Part shown: piece by piece, positions 1 through 13,700 of the stretch
Layout: the number at the start of each line of letters is the position of its first letter
Position numbering within the stretch: position 1 is the first letter of the stretch
Source: Mycteria americana
Lineage: Eukaryota; Chordata; Aves; Ciconiiformes; Ciconiidae
Assembly: GCF_035582795.1 (NCBI RefSeq)
Contig: NC_134367.1
Location: forward strand, 110,408,062 to 110,472,061
Length of the DNA: 64,000 bases
Direction: 5' to 3'
Notes under the pieces: generated by a model
Database searches by the model: none
The model's input: the letters and a program-made list of their open reading frames with translations, nothing else
Told to the model about the DNA's origin: nothing
Translations under genes and position numbers: made by a program

Positions 1-3000
1 AGCAGTTTTCATGAATTCTGATCCTGCTGACAATTCCTGGATCACCCCAATAGACATCCAGCCTATTCTCTCTAGCAGAGATGATTGTTTTCTCTAAACG
101 CAGAAACGGACCCAAAGACTACGTGCGGTCACAGCCTGAACCAAGGATATTACTAACATTAAGTCCGACTCTCTTGGGCTAAGCCAACACAACTTAGATA
201 GCTATTACAAGTTTTACTGGACTTTAGCTGCCCAGGGCCACTGACAACAAGGACACAGCTATGGTCAGACAGAGGAGGATGCACAAAATGATCATTGCAC
301 GCAAAGCAGAAGAGCATGCAGTGTTGGGGGAGAGCGTTCCTAATCCTCGTCCTGAGGCTGCTTTCACCTTCTTGCTAATCCTGGGAGAGTTGAGCTGGGG
401 AGGGCTGTGCACAAGCTGAGGTGACAGGGGCTTTCCCTGGAGGTTTGGCAGCGGTGGGGAGCCCTTGCAGGTGGTGTCTGACTGACACAGGAGCTGATGG
501 AGGGCAAGGGGGGTGAGTTCACAAGCTGCACAGTAGGTTGCGGAGCTGTGAGGCTGCTGCTGCAGCAGGTCAGGTGAGGCTGGGGAGTAACCAGGGACCT
601 TACAAATCATCTGAGGATGAAAACACCTGCTCCCAGGGGTGCAGAGAGCCTGGGTGGATGACAGGTCAGCACCTTGCAATTTCAGGGTTTTTATTTTTGA
701 CTGATAACTGATCCAGTGGCTTGAAATGGCTGCCCCAGAATGCTGTAGGGGTTAAAACAAATTTGCTTATCTGGTCACTACATATTTTTGCTTCTGTTAG
801 TGAAACTGTTGTTAGAGTAGCAGTGGATTATTCGGTGTCTTGGAAGTGAAACCTTGATTTGGACATGGCATGTATGTTGATAATGTGGATTACTTGTCCT
901 GTCTCTGCAGCTTTGCATTGCCAAACACTTAGTATGTTTGCAATGGATCCTTAGCTTGAAAGATCACAGCCATTGCATCTTGAAATTGATTTTCTTCTGT
1001 GGAGAGATGTTTGAAGCAAAAACCAATTTGGTTGGTATAAAATACATTAGATATAAAAAGATATCCCTCAGAGTGCACGGGATCACCTTTGAAGCCATTT
1101 TCACCCTACTGTGAATAACAAGTTGCACAATACAAGAAATTTCTTACAGCTGATCTGATCTCTACCCATCCATGAGTTGGCTCTGAAATGAGATAAACCT
1201 ATCTACTCTAATTCAGGACAGGTGTATCACATTTCCCAATCATATTACAGAGACTCGTGAAGCCTGGTCGTATAACCCAGAGCGTATTACCAGGGCAAGT
1301 GAGGCAGCTCTGTCTGCTTTGAGGGACCTACCTTACAAATAAGATGCTCCCCCTGCCTTCAGGAGGCAGCAAGTTGGCCTGTGAGGTTCTACTTGGGCTG
1401 CCAGGTAAGCGGTGGCTCTGGAGGGTCATGCATGCAGCTTGCTTTTCTATCTGAAACCACTACCTTTCCCTCCCTCTCTCCTCCCCATCTCACTTGGTCT
1501 TTTGTAATAGGTTTCCCTGATGCGTGCTAACATCTCGTTTTTAGGATATCTGGCAGGTATGAGGGCTTGGGACACTGCTTTAGTACTGGAGATATAGATG
1601 CCTTTGCAGTGCGACTTCTGTCTGGAGTCATCCCCTCTCTTCCCTCAGCACAAGGCTGCCAGCTCCAGTTGTGCCAAGACTGGGTATGTTTTGTGGGTCT
1701 TTCATTGCCTTTTTCCCTTGGCAGGAGTGTCAGGGCGGGGCTGAAGAGTTTGAGAAGTTATCCCTGAAAAGGAGCAGATGGACTCCTAGCAATAGATGCC
1801 AACTCAGGTTCTTCCTGAGACAAGAGGGAAAAAGACCCTGGCTGACCAGGCCTGGGGCAGGCACTGGTTGTTCTGCAGGGGTCAGGGTGACATTCACAGC
1901 TGAGCTTGTTGTATTTGGTGGCAGAAAGCAAATCTTCTGTTGGTTTGCCTGTATGCAGCTGTGGAAATGAAAGGTCCCGTATTCATGTATCCTGATAATT
2001 AATGGTGGTTCTCAAAAGGTGCCTGAGAGCGTAAGCATCCAGAAGGGAAAGGAGAAATTCATGGTGCCTCAACTGGATTTTGTAAGAAGTAACTGGATTG
2101 GGGGAAGAAAAAGAACACGTCCTTAACCTGACTTCAACTTTTCGTGGCAAATACTAATAGGTGCAGCTGTGGGTGGGTGTAATGGGTGCGAAGGGACTAC
2201 ACGCTATCCAGTCTGTGATTTAAAAGGTCAGCCTTGAGCTGTTTGAATGTGAGGCAATGGGGAGTCAAAAGCTCTGCTTTCTAAATCATGTGTCCTATGT
2301 GCTCAAGCATGCAGGGCTGTGCTGGGGCCTGGGGAGCCCTCTCTCCCCAGGCTTGCCATGATAGCTCGTGGAGGATGGCTGGTGGTGAGCTGTGCGTGCC
2401 TTGAGTATGCTATACCTTCCTGGGGTGACGTGCCTGCTCCTGGGGGACCGATGCCAACCTCAGCGGAGCCAGTGGGAGCCCGATTACCTTTGGTGAGGCT
2501 CTCGTGGAGCGAGAAGCCAGGTCTGTTCAGGCAGTTGTGAGTTGCTCCTTGGAGGCTGCTCTTTCTAGGGGATTTGGCTGTCTGGTGCATCCTGCAGCCT
2601 ACTTGTCGGCATATTCTCAGCTAATTTAAAATAACTCAAACAAGCCCTTATCAGCGTATGAGATTAGTGGGCACAATGATAAGGATGGCTTTTATGAGCC
2701 ACTTCATAAAGCCAAATCCTCAGGAGCTATTGAGGCCATAATTAGATTTGAGGATAATATGATCTTTTTTTTTTTTTCCTCCCCTCCTCTCTCTTTCTGG
2801 TAGCAAATCAAGGAAAAAATTGGAGCACTTGGCTCATTCTTGTGGAGTCAGAGTGTGGCTGCAGGCTCTTTACTCAGTAACACAAAGGGATTACAACTTG
2901 ATATCAAGTAGTGGGAGAAGTGTGAACATGAAAGTATAGTGGTCTTTTGCTGTAGACCATGTGGATCCCTTACGTATGTGCCTTGAAAAGACCTCCCAAG

Positions 3001-5395
3001 CCTTAGGAGCGATTAATAATGAAATCAACTAATAACAAGATCCACAGATGCGAAGAGAAAACTAGCCGGTATTTTGTTATAGGGAGAAAATGAGCAAACC
3101 AGCAGGGGACATGCTGATCGTGTCTGATTCATGTTGTCTCTATAATCCCAGCTAAAGCTTTAACAGACCAGAAAGATGAATTACCCACTCTAACCAACAC
3201 ACGGATCAGCATGGGGTTTATTAGAAGCAGGCTATCGTTTAACAATGTCAGGAGTGTATTTATTATTAAGCAGTAGACTCCACAGTCTAAATGGAAAACG
3301 ATTATTCCTCCTTAGACACCAAACAAGGTATGTTCATAAAGCCAAATGGCCAATATCTTGTATGCTTGCATGAACACAAATACTGGGTCCACTTTACTGG
3401 ACCTTAGGGTTTCTATGTTTAGCTAGAGGCAAATAAACCAAAATGTTTTAAGCTACTGGAGGACAAAGCTATACACCATATGCTAATTTTGACTCTCAGA
3501 ACTCCCTAGTGACTTCACCCCAGTGACTTGGTAAGAAACCAGAGAGAGGATTCTGGGTTCAGCACACAGGGATTGGTTACAAGTGATTGCATGTGGGCCA
3601 TGGCATGAAAAACATGCAAGAAAACTCTGCGCTAGCAACTCAGACTGCCTTCTAATATGCAATGTGTATTTTCAGCCTAGAGATTGCTTGGAGTCCTTCC
3701 CTTTTCCTCGAGACCACTGTCCTTGTCCATAGGAAGACCAATCAGTAAAACGTATGGTAATACACAGCAAACACTTTGGTTTTATTTACCGCTACATTAA
3801 GGTACCCAATATGGAAGCATAAATAATATAGTTCTGGTAAACTACCACTTAATGTAGTAATATTTCAAGCTGGATTTGTGGGAAAGGCTTAGGGCTGGCT
3901 GTGTTTTCAGTCCAGTTTTGCAAATCCAAAGCATTTCTGTACGTCTAACGAACATACAACACTCTCAAGAGTTGTTTGGCTGTGCTAGAGGTTAAGTGTT
4001 TTGCAGTTCTGTTATTGCTGCACAATCAAATGGCAATCACAGCAATAGTCTCTTGGTCTAAATGTGGGAAGGAGTTACTGGGCACAGCCATCTGACTGAT
4101 GTAACTGTCTACATTCATGGGCTGCCACAATTGGTTTTGAGCATCACAAAAAAACCCCAAACTTTTCTTTGCAATTTATGAGGCCTTCTCAGCCATATTT
4201 TTAGCATGTCCTCCTAAAGGCCCTGATGGGACATACCTTGAAATATGACAAGGTGGATTTTCAAAATTTAGAAGCCAAACTGCAGAATGAGCTGAGAGCT
4301 GGGGCAGGCACGGAGCAAACATGAAAGACTACTTTAACTTTCACACTTTTTTGCCAGCTATCTGGGAATACCTGATTTCTGAAGTTTAAGCAATATCATA
4401 CAAATGTCTTAAAATTTCATAATGTCACTTTCAGTTAATTTCCTTCATTTCTTCAATTAGGGATTTGTGAGCATACTAGACTGGAAAAGTGGGATGTGGG
4501 TTATGCAGAGTTAATGCTGCTCTTTAAACCTTCCCTTCACCAAAGGTTGCTTTGTAAAAAGTAAAATGAACCAGTTGACTTTTCTGGTCCTGTTTCTTGT
4601 CATGCATTTGGAAGGGGATGTGCCAAATGTCCATCTGAATGTGTTGGAAACTGAAGCCAGTCTTTGCATCTGGCTATGTGGGGCATAATATCTGCTGTTG
4701 GTCTGGGGTATGGATCTGAAGGGTCTTGCTATAGCAAGACTTTTTCAGTTCTCCTCACCTTCAGTGATCAGTTTGTCCAACCAAATTTAAAGTCCTTTTG
4801 TGCCTCCTTGCCATTCCCATCAGCTACTTCTACTGCGGAACATAGTCTGTCACTGTTCCCTGAATTTCCCATAACCGTTATCCGTGATCAAGTCATAAAA
4901 GCAGATTTGATATCATCTCAACAGGAATGATTTTCATCTAGGTGTGATGAATACCTCTTGCACTCCAATAGCTTGGATTTGAGCCATGCATAATTTTTGC
5001 ATTAATTATATCATTACTGTTTAATTGCTGCAATTAACAGCATCACTTTCTCTGAGCTATCAATGTCATATGGCCTCCACATTATAGCAGGCTCTCACTT
5101 CTGCAGGCTCCCACCTATTGGAGCAACCTATGTTGATTCTCATGTATGGGATGTCCACACAGAAAATAAATACATGATCCCCAAATGACAAGTCCGATTG
5201 TCTGCTGCAATGTAACTGTAACCAGGAAGACTTTCTTCTGAGGATATCAAAGAACTGTGTTCAATTGACCAAAAGAAAGAGAGTACCTTAGCTGCTACCT
5301 CTTCTTTGTGAAGACACCTAAAACCCTGCAAGGTGAGTGCAAAATGATGCCTCTCTGAAATGGTCAGTTTTCATGTCCTCTTTGTGTAGCTTCAG
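1..5395. other. Region with no recognised gene
   Basis: No conserved protein text was found on either strand; the open frames here are short and without known motifs. A T-run lies at about 2765-2778. The stretch 2620-2770 is AT-rich with several GATA-type words (cttatcag, tgataagg) and could be regulatory, but this is a visual impression only. Confidence 0.6.
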
Positions 5396-5485
5396 ATGGC
5401 TACACGAATTACAGGGAAGCTGGAATCGGGTCTCAACCTGAATTTTAAGGAGCTTCATAAACTCAATTTGTACGTCACCATGACA
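5396..5485 (+). other. Unassigned exon-like open block (90 bp)
   Basis: A block that starts with ATG after a tgtgtagcttcag acceptor-like site and ends ATGACA|gtaagt, a perfect donor. It is open for 30 codons in one frame (begins MATRITGKLESG) and closed in the other two. A second perfect donor (caag|gtgagt) lies at 5332/5333, but the gap of 63 bp would be very short for a vertebrate intron. I do not recognise the peptide. It may be a chance alignment of signals or an exon of a non-coding transcript. Confidence 0.15.
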
Positions 5486-6609
5486 GTAAGTGCCACCTGG
5501 AAGTGATGTGCATGTTGTCTAGGCTAGGAAACGAAGACCAGGCTGGGAGTGTGTATCAGGAGGCAGACTGATGCTTAGTTAAGAGTGTGACCACACTCTT
5601 CAAAAGCACTATAGCTGCTCATATAATGCAGAAAGGGGTTCAATTCATAGCTTTAGGATGATGCTTCTGGAAGACCTGAGTGCTTCCTGCTGTCTGGTGA
5701 AAATGTTAAATGGTGGACTAGTGACAGGAGTGTCATCTGATAAGTAGCTAGCAACACTTCTGGTGTCATCTGTGAGTGCTTTAGGAATCTACCCTCATCT
5801 AACCCACTGCTGCATCTGCAGTGGAAGGCTCTGTGCAGAGCCAGTTATGGGTTTGTAAGACCTGGGGGAACCCTGTCATGATGAACTGAATGGAAGGCAG
5901 GCAGGCCTACATCTCGTAGGCAGGCACGAGACCCTCTGCTTCCATCTTCCAGCAGGGCTGGGTGAAGCCCAAACTGTTACAGCTGCAGGCTACATCTTCA
6001 CTCTTTCTGACTTTTTGAGCTGAAATTTTCAACGTTACGTCTTGTCAGTCTTCTGCACTAAATTAAAATCTGTTTTAGATAATGTCAGAAGGATGCCAGT
6101 ACAACAGATTATTACTCCTACAGCTATAACATCCGGAGAAAGCTACCGGGACTAGAGTACAATCACGATATTAGCCAAGTACCAAACTCTACACTACCAT
6201 TCTGTAGAGGAAAGGGCTTATTCCTCTGAAGTAATGACTCTTCCAGGAATCTGACCAGCCCTCAAGAGATTATAGAAATTAAAACTACATTCTGTTATTC
6301 AGAAACAAGATTAGCTCTTTAAGGAGAGTCATACTTAGTACTGTGGTTGTTGGGCTCAGGAGGCTTCTGACTGTCTGGATCTCCAGTCTCCCACTCAGCA
6401 ATAAGCTATCTGCTAATAGCACCATCAGCCATCATTACTTTACTGCACAATATCCATCAAGCGATAAACCCTGGTATTTATTTAGCAGCAGGAGACACGG
6501 TCTTCATGCCTTTAGACATTGTGCCTTAAATAAGGGTCAGCCATCCTGCCAACTGCATAAAACTCACTTTACGCTGAGTATGAATGCTTTTTTTGAGTAA
6601 AACAAAGAA
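5486..6609. other. Region with no recognised gene
   Basis: Unique-looking sequence up to the CR1 insertion. The open frame at 6343-6600 (85 codons) shows no known motif. Confidence 0.55.
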
Positions 6610-7760
6610 ATGCAAGGTCCTTTGACACTGTTTCCCACAGCATTCTCCTGGAGAAACTGGCTGCTCATGGCTTGGCCAGGTGTATGCTTTTGCTGGGTAA
6701 AAAAACTGGCTGGACAGCTGAGCCCAAAGAGTTGTGGTGAATGGAGTTTACTCCAGTTGGCGGCCGGTCACAAGTGGTGTTCCCCAGGGCTCAGTATTGG
6801 GGCCAGTTCTGTTTAGTATCTTTATCAATGATCTGGATGAGGGGATCGAGTGCACCCTCAGTAAGTTTGCAGATGACACCAAGTTGTGTGGGAGTGTTGA
6901 TCTGCTTGAGGGGAGGAAGGCTCAGAGGGATCTGGACAGGCTGGATCGATGGGCCGAGGCCAACTGTATGAGGTTCAAAGAGGCCAAGTGCAAGGTCCTG
7001 CACTTGGGCCACAACAACCCCATGCAACGCTACAGGCTTGGGGAAGAGTGGCTGGAAAGCTGCCTGGCAGAAAAGGACCCGGGGGTGTTGGTTGACAGCC
7101 GCCTGAATATGAGCCAGCAGTGTGCCCAGGTGGCCAAGAAAGCCAGTGGCATCCTGGCTTGTATCAAAAATAGCGTGGCCAGCAGGAGTAGGGAAGTGAT
7201 CGTGCCCCTGTACTGGGCACTGGTGAGGCTGCACCTCGAATACTGTGTTCGGTTTTGGGCCCCCCACTACAAGAGAGACATTGAGGTGCTGGAGCATGTC
7301 CAGAGAAGGGCAACGAAGCTGGTGAAGGGTCTGGAGCAGAAGTCTGATGAGGAGCGGCTGAGGGAACTGGGGTTGTTTAGCCTGGAGAAAAGGAGGCTGA
7401 GGGGAGACCTTATTGCTCTCTACAACTACCTGGAAGGAGGTTGTAGAGAGGTGGGGGTCGGTCTCTTCTCCCAGGTAACAAGTGATAGGACAAGAGGAAA
7501 TGGCCTCAAGTTGTGCCAGGGGAGGTTTAGATTGGATGTTAGGAAACATTTCTTCACTGAAAGGGTTGTCCAGCACTGGAACAGGCTGCCCAGGGAAGTG
7601 GTGGAGTCACCATCCCTGGAAGTATTTAAAAGACGTGTAGATGTGGTGCTTAGGGACACAGTTTAGTGGTGGACTTGGGAGTGCTAGGTTAACGATTGGA
7701 CTCGATGATCTTAAAGGTCTTTTCTAACCTAAACAATTCTATGATTCAATTCTGTGATTC
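6610..7760 (+). mobile_element. CR1 LINE fragment, 5'-truncated, with 3' end
   Basis: A non-LTR retrotransposon remnant. An open frame of 310 codons (6734-7666) encodes the C-terminal part of the CR1 reverse transcriptase, with [14 protein letters not shown], the catalytic F-A-D-D box at about 6866-6877, [17 protein letters not shown] and the CR1 end text [20 protein letters not shown]. Upstream text (FDTVSHSILLEKLAAHGL, from about 6615) belongs to the same RT but is in another frame, and an in-frame TGA lies at 6719-6721, so the copy is dead. The 3' tail at 7736-7760 has the CR1 octamer repeats attctatg/attctgtg. The 5' part of the element is missing, as in most avian copies. Confidence 0.95.
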
Positions 7761-10700
7761 CTGAACTGCTTTTAATTCTCAGTGACTTTTTTTTAATTTA
7801 TTTTTTTGTGTGTGTGTGATGAGAAGGCTGCGTGTGTGCTTCTGGAGACTTTTTTTTGCAATGGCTCTGCTGGGAGCTCTTATTATTGTTGCATTCATTT
7901 GAGTTTGCTTACACAGACAAAAATCACTCAAGCAAAATCACTGCTGATCACTCTGCAAGTGGGAATGATGTTGAGGTGACAGTTATATGGGCTCAGTTGT
8001 GTGGATATAAACCATCTTCATTGGTTGGAAAAGCCACCTTGGGAGGGGCTCAATCTTTTTGTGTTTGCTTTCAAGTGCTTAGGAAGAAAGGCAGCAATTG
8101 CTACAGAACGTGGCTTTGGGTCACTTTAAGTCATCATGCAGTGATGAACATTTATGCCACATCTTACCAGCTTTTTAAAAGGCACTGTTCTGTGCCAGTA
8201 GTTACCCGCTGTACAGATAATTGTAAAACAAACTCCATATTCCAGTTGACACCCTTTCTAATTACATCTCACCTTCATTAGGCTATTAAAGTGATAAATG
8301 CTAGCAATTACATTCAACTCCAGTGAAAAGCCTCCGTCTGTGGCATGTACGGACAGCGGTGTGAGTGATTTGCCCAGGGGCCCGGCAGAACTCTGCCAGC
8401 ACAGCAAAACCCTGAACAAAACAATCACAAAAAGGGAGGGGAAAAAAAAAAAGCCTGCAAAACAGCTCAGCTGATTAGAGAGTATCTGACAGTAAAGTCT
8501 ATACCCAGCATCGAACCACAAGGCTGGCCGGGGCTGATCTGCCAGCTGTGAGTGGCAGCTTCTTTTCATTTTAATTAGATCTGTGCAGGAGGGGAAAAAG
8601 TGAGCGGATCTGGCACGTGCTTCAACATGGAATAAGGCCTTCAGATCCAGCACTTGCTGGTCCTTGTTTGCTCACGTGTTTTGGCTTTCCCATGTTCTTG
8701 CACATGCAATCTCCCTTGTGCAAAGAGGCAGCTTTCCTGGGACCGGCGTAGACGGACGTCTGTGCATCTGTAGGCTTTAAATGTGCACAGTCACCTGTGC
8801 GCATGTTCTCTCACACGAGACGGACACAGGTGGGTAAACAAAAAGCCACTTTCTGTCTCTAGAAAGGGATACGGTGCATGGCAGTTTGCAGGGGCTGTCG
8901 GGAGCACTGCCCTGGGCGCAGGGGGAAGCCAAGAGGAGGATTGTTAGGTGCTGAGCAAATTTAATTTTTAAACCTCACAACGCTTTGTTATTGCCACGCG
9001 TGTGGTTCAGCGGAGAGATCAGCCAGCCACTGCAGGAGCAGATGTTTCTTTTCCTGATGTGCCAACACAGGAGATGAAGTGATAGAGACTTTTTTTTTTC
9101 AATAAATATGATAGCTTCTGCAAACCTTTTCCTGAGGGTTTCTGTAGGGCAACTGCTATTACTGCTAAGAGCATGCCCTGAGCTGGACCCAGGCTTGCCC
9201 AGCTCCTCAGGGCCAGTGTCTTGGGAGCCAACCAACCAGGGTTTCCTATGAGTAAATAATTTCCCAGAGAAGGACAGCCAAAGTCACCTCTTCTTATTGT
9301 TTCTGATCTTCCTATGGACAGATTGAGGGCTTCTCAAATGCATTTGCTGTGTGAAATTATTTGCTGAATCTGGCCATTAGTCATTTCTGATTTATGAATT
9401 TTTCAGTCCATGAGCAGCTCAAAGTAAGGTATTTGAGATTCAAAATCCTGGCTGTGCTGATGTGTTGATTAGCTGGTCTGAATGCATTAAGGTACTTGAT
9501 GTGTTTCTATTTTCTGACTAAAATGAGTGTGACCTTTAAATGTTTTGTATTACTAAAAATGATAAGTCATTAAAATCCTTAGTAGTTGGCCTATGCCTTA
9601 AGAATATGATCCAGAGTTAGGAAGAAACAGCTGTGAGCTACTTGACAAATGATAGCAACGGGCTTTCCTCCAGCTTCTTTCGACATGGATACATTTTTGA
9701 TCCGTGCACTGCCTTGCCCTATCTGAGTATCTTGCAGAAGTGCCCTGAGCAAAGTCATCAGCATCTGTCGCATATTATTTCTTCCCTTTTCCCAGAAAAA
9801 GAACCAGGTGGAAGGGAATGATTTGTTTTGGTATGGATGCCTTCTCTAATAAGGACTGTTCCTAGCAAAGCTTTCTGCATCTGGTTAGTTATAGACTGGG
9901 CACTGCACTAGTGTGTTGATGTGGGAATTCTGTGTTTTTTCACTAAAAATGGTAGAAACTCAGTCTGTTTTCAGTGACTTAGTCTACACAACACGCAGTC
10001 TATTTTCTGTGACTGAAAGGTTTGCTCAGAATACTATTTCTGAATATATTCCTGCAAGTAAAATTATTTAGAAGCACATTTGTAGAAAAGTAACATGAAA
10101 GTAGCAGCGACCTGGAAAAAAACCAAAGCCTTTGAAAAAGAGGAAAGATAATTCCTCAGAAAAACAACAGGGGGATTATAAGTCACTTTCATTGAATGCC
10201 AGCCCATTGACCTATCTTTCGAACGGGGATGTCCACAGCCTTGCTGAACTACCCTGCTGTTGCCATTATGAAAGGCACTCTCAGACTGCCACCACCCAGT
10301 CACCTCCTGGCAATATGTCCTCTTTGTCACTGGGGAAAGAAAGAGATGGAGAACTCGGTGGGAGATGCCTGGTTACGTGCAAGGGTGGAGTTTAGACCTG
10401 GTGTAACTTTCTGTGAGACGAAAGGTGCTGGTGTGACTTTGGGGCAGAACACCCTGTGGCCCAGCCCTGCTCTGCTCTCTAGGCTACAGGGCTGGCTGGA
10501 GATGTTGGTAAGTGGTTTACTCAATCAAGGGTGAACAGATCCATGTGTGAGTCAAATCTGAGCTCAGGCTGAAGCCCTGTGTTTGGTTTGGTGTGCTCAT
10601 GAGGCTTTCTGGGTGTTCCGTTAGCTATAATTCTTCTTTGGGCACCATGGTTCAGGCTCTAATACCTACTGTAGGTGATGACAGCAACACAAGCCAACTT

Positions 10701-13700
10701 TCCTGTGCTTCGCTGGCACCTGACTCGCAGTCCGTGAGGAACACAACCCCAGGTAGTAGGCAGCAGGTAGATTCAGTGGACCTGGTCTCTGCAAATATTT
10801 ACCTTTCAAGCACTTTTGACTCAAACTTTAACAAATGGCTTTGCACAGAGGCAGGTGTGAGGGCAGGCATCGGGGAGGTGCTGGAGAGGAATGGTGAAAA
10901 TGAAGAGCAAGGTCAGGCTGGCAGGGAGACGTAGCACCTTGTGTTAGACCTATTGATATAGATGGAGAAGAAAGAAAACGGGGAAATGTTTAGGCATATG
11001 GGCCTTTCTTCAGGTCTGAAACTAAAGCTATCCTACCCAAAAAGGTTGGTTTTGCCAGCTAGCAAAGAAGCTCTATTATTTACCAGATAGCAGTTTGTAG
11101 ATGCCGATCCCCAGCTGGACTGCCTTCTTTTGGGGAGAAAGTAAGTTTGTGGTATGGGCACATGCCACTTGGCCTTAGGGCCAGGCTTGGGCCTTTGGTG
11201 TCTCCCATTGTATTTAACGGTAGGGATGGAGCCTGGCTGTCCGTGGCTCGTTCATGATGTGGCCATTGACCCCAGGCAGGGCTAGGTTGCTGCTGCCTTG
11301 TCCCAAAAAACGTGCTCCGAGGTACACTGAAGTTGCCGAATCATTCTGTCAAAGTCAGTGACTTTTGGGTTAATCCTGAAGCCAGCAGGCAGCTGTGCGT
11401 GGTCTTATTTGGAAATCCAGGCCTTGATCTACTTCCCGGTTAGAGAAACATGAGTTTCAGGTGTGTTTCCGAGATGGACTCTTGAATTATAAATGAGAAT
11501 TCATTTTCCAACTAAATGCTTTCTGATTTCACTTTGGGCTGTCTCTCGGTGAATGTCTCGCCAGTAAAATTGTCTCTCTGGAGGTCTGACAGACGCAAAG
11601 GGGCATGGAGCGCCTCACAGGCCCGAGGTGGCAAATGGTGGGGCACAGCCCTGGCAGCCCTGGCCACCGACGCCAGCCTCGTCCACCCTGAGTAGTGACG
11701 AGGAGCTGCTGAACTCTTCATTTACTGCTCAGTGTTGAATGAGGTAAGAGTCCAACCTGCCTCTTAAACCACCGCCAGTGGTAGTGGCAAAAAGGGCGAA
11801 GGGTGCGTATTTGGCAGGAGAAGGCATTAAAAAGTGACTGTATATCGGCACGGTAGCTTTACGGCCTGTGTTGCAGGCCTGGTAACACAGCAAGTAAAAC
11901 AAAGGCATAGAAATCTTCATAAAACATACTTTTTATGATAATCACTTGGTTTTTCCACAGCATGTAACTGTGCTCATTAACGAAATGCCCAGAGATTTAT
12001 TAAGCTGGTTTGGTTAATAAAAAAAAAAATCCAACAAAAACAATTAAAGATTAACTGTTCTGAAAATTCCCTGTGTTTTTTATATACCCAATTGTTAAAA
12101 CACAATAAAATGTTTTTAATCATTCATCATTCTGACATGGAGTAATTGCTTGTTATTACTGTTTCGATTACAGAGTTCCAGTCAGGGATCAAAGTCTTAT
12201 TGTATGAGGCACTGTACACACATAATAAATAGCAGCCTGCGGCCCCAAAGAAGATACAGGATGAGGTATCTATACTATATCACTTTCAGTTTTTGCCTCC
12301 CAGCAATGCAGCGTCGTCTTGTCCCCCTCTGACAGTCCAGTTATTCAGCGTGAAACCCATCTTTGTGACTTCCTTGCAAGATGCTGCAAAGCTTTCTGCA
12401 GCCCATAGTTAATAGGACCCTCCCCAGTGCTTTGGCAGGAAGATATAAAGGGAGAGGAGAAGAGGAAGGTAATTCTTTGTTCCAGGAATCTGATCCATCA
12501 CAGCCCACAGTATTTCCTCCTCAATACCATTCTCTGCCACTCACTAAGACACATATTGGGTCAAACACAATATAGTTTGATTCTCCAGCTAATGGCTACC
12601 GAGGCCTGGTCTCAGTACGCTGCAACAAGCACAGTAATTGAAATTCAGACAGCAGGAGAGAAATAGCTTAGTCTTCATTTTAGCACATCACACATATGCT
12701 TATACAGAGTTTTCTCTTGGATGCAGTAAACAAGGGGCTTGATTCAGTATTGCCTCATAGTCTTATTCCACATTAGTGAACAAAATGTGACAGTACAGAG
12801 AGGTCCCAGCATTGATTGTTTTTAAGTTCAAACTGTCTCATCTTCTTGCCCTGGAGAACAAACTTTTGATGGTTCACTGTGGCAGAGTCAAGGTCCCTGA
12901 TTTGTTCTTGGGAGCTGCTAGGGTAGTGTTGCCTTTTCTCTTGCATTAGTGAGTCAGGAGAGCTGCTTCGCTGAGCTTTGCTCCATACTCGCTCCCTTTC
13001 TGCATCTCTGCGTGGCTCACCAGCATCAGAGTAGCTGGAGGAAATTAGATGACTGGGAGAAGGATGAGACCTTTCTCATCAGGTGAGCTGTGGGGGATGT
13101 GACAGCTTCTCATCCGGTTCTTGCTCCATCTTAAACCCTCTTTTATATTAGTGCCGGTATAGTGAGATCAGTGATTTGGTCTGGGAGTTTCTAATAAGCT
13201 CACCGAATTTAAAATTAATGTGTTCTGTTCCAGAAAAAGTTAAAACTAAAAATGCACCAGGAATTGAGGCACTATCATGCTGTTTTCCAGTCTATTTTCA
13301 GACTCTTCTGAGTGCTTCCCAGCATGGTATTGTACCAGTTTTGCTCACCTCAATGGGGAGCAACCATTTCCAAGTCTGTCTCATCCTGAGGCCAGTCTTG
13401 CTGAGCCTTGTCCACTCCTACAGCGTCCCTCTGCCCTTTCAGGCATTGCCTTGCATTTTACACTTTTTACTGGATGGAATAATTATCACAGAAGTGATCC
13501 TCTGTAAAATACCTGAGACTTTGCCCTTCTATTTACATTCTTGTTCTATATTTTGGCCCTATTTCTATCCTGGTTTGTGACTGTTACCCATAGCCTCCTG
13601 TGCTTGACCGCAGAAGTTTTCTAGGGTTTAGTCCTCCCCTTCTTCCTCCCCCAAGAAGAAGGTGTTTAGAAATATAGTGTGGTTTGGCTGGAAAAGTTAA

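Noticed and set aside
6791..7576. 261-codon minus-strand open frame
   Set aside because: It is the antisense shadow of the CR1 reverse transcriptase.
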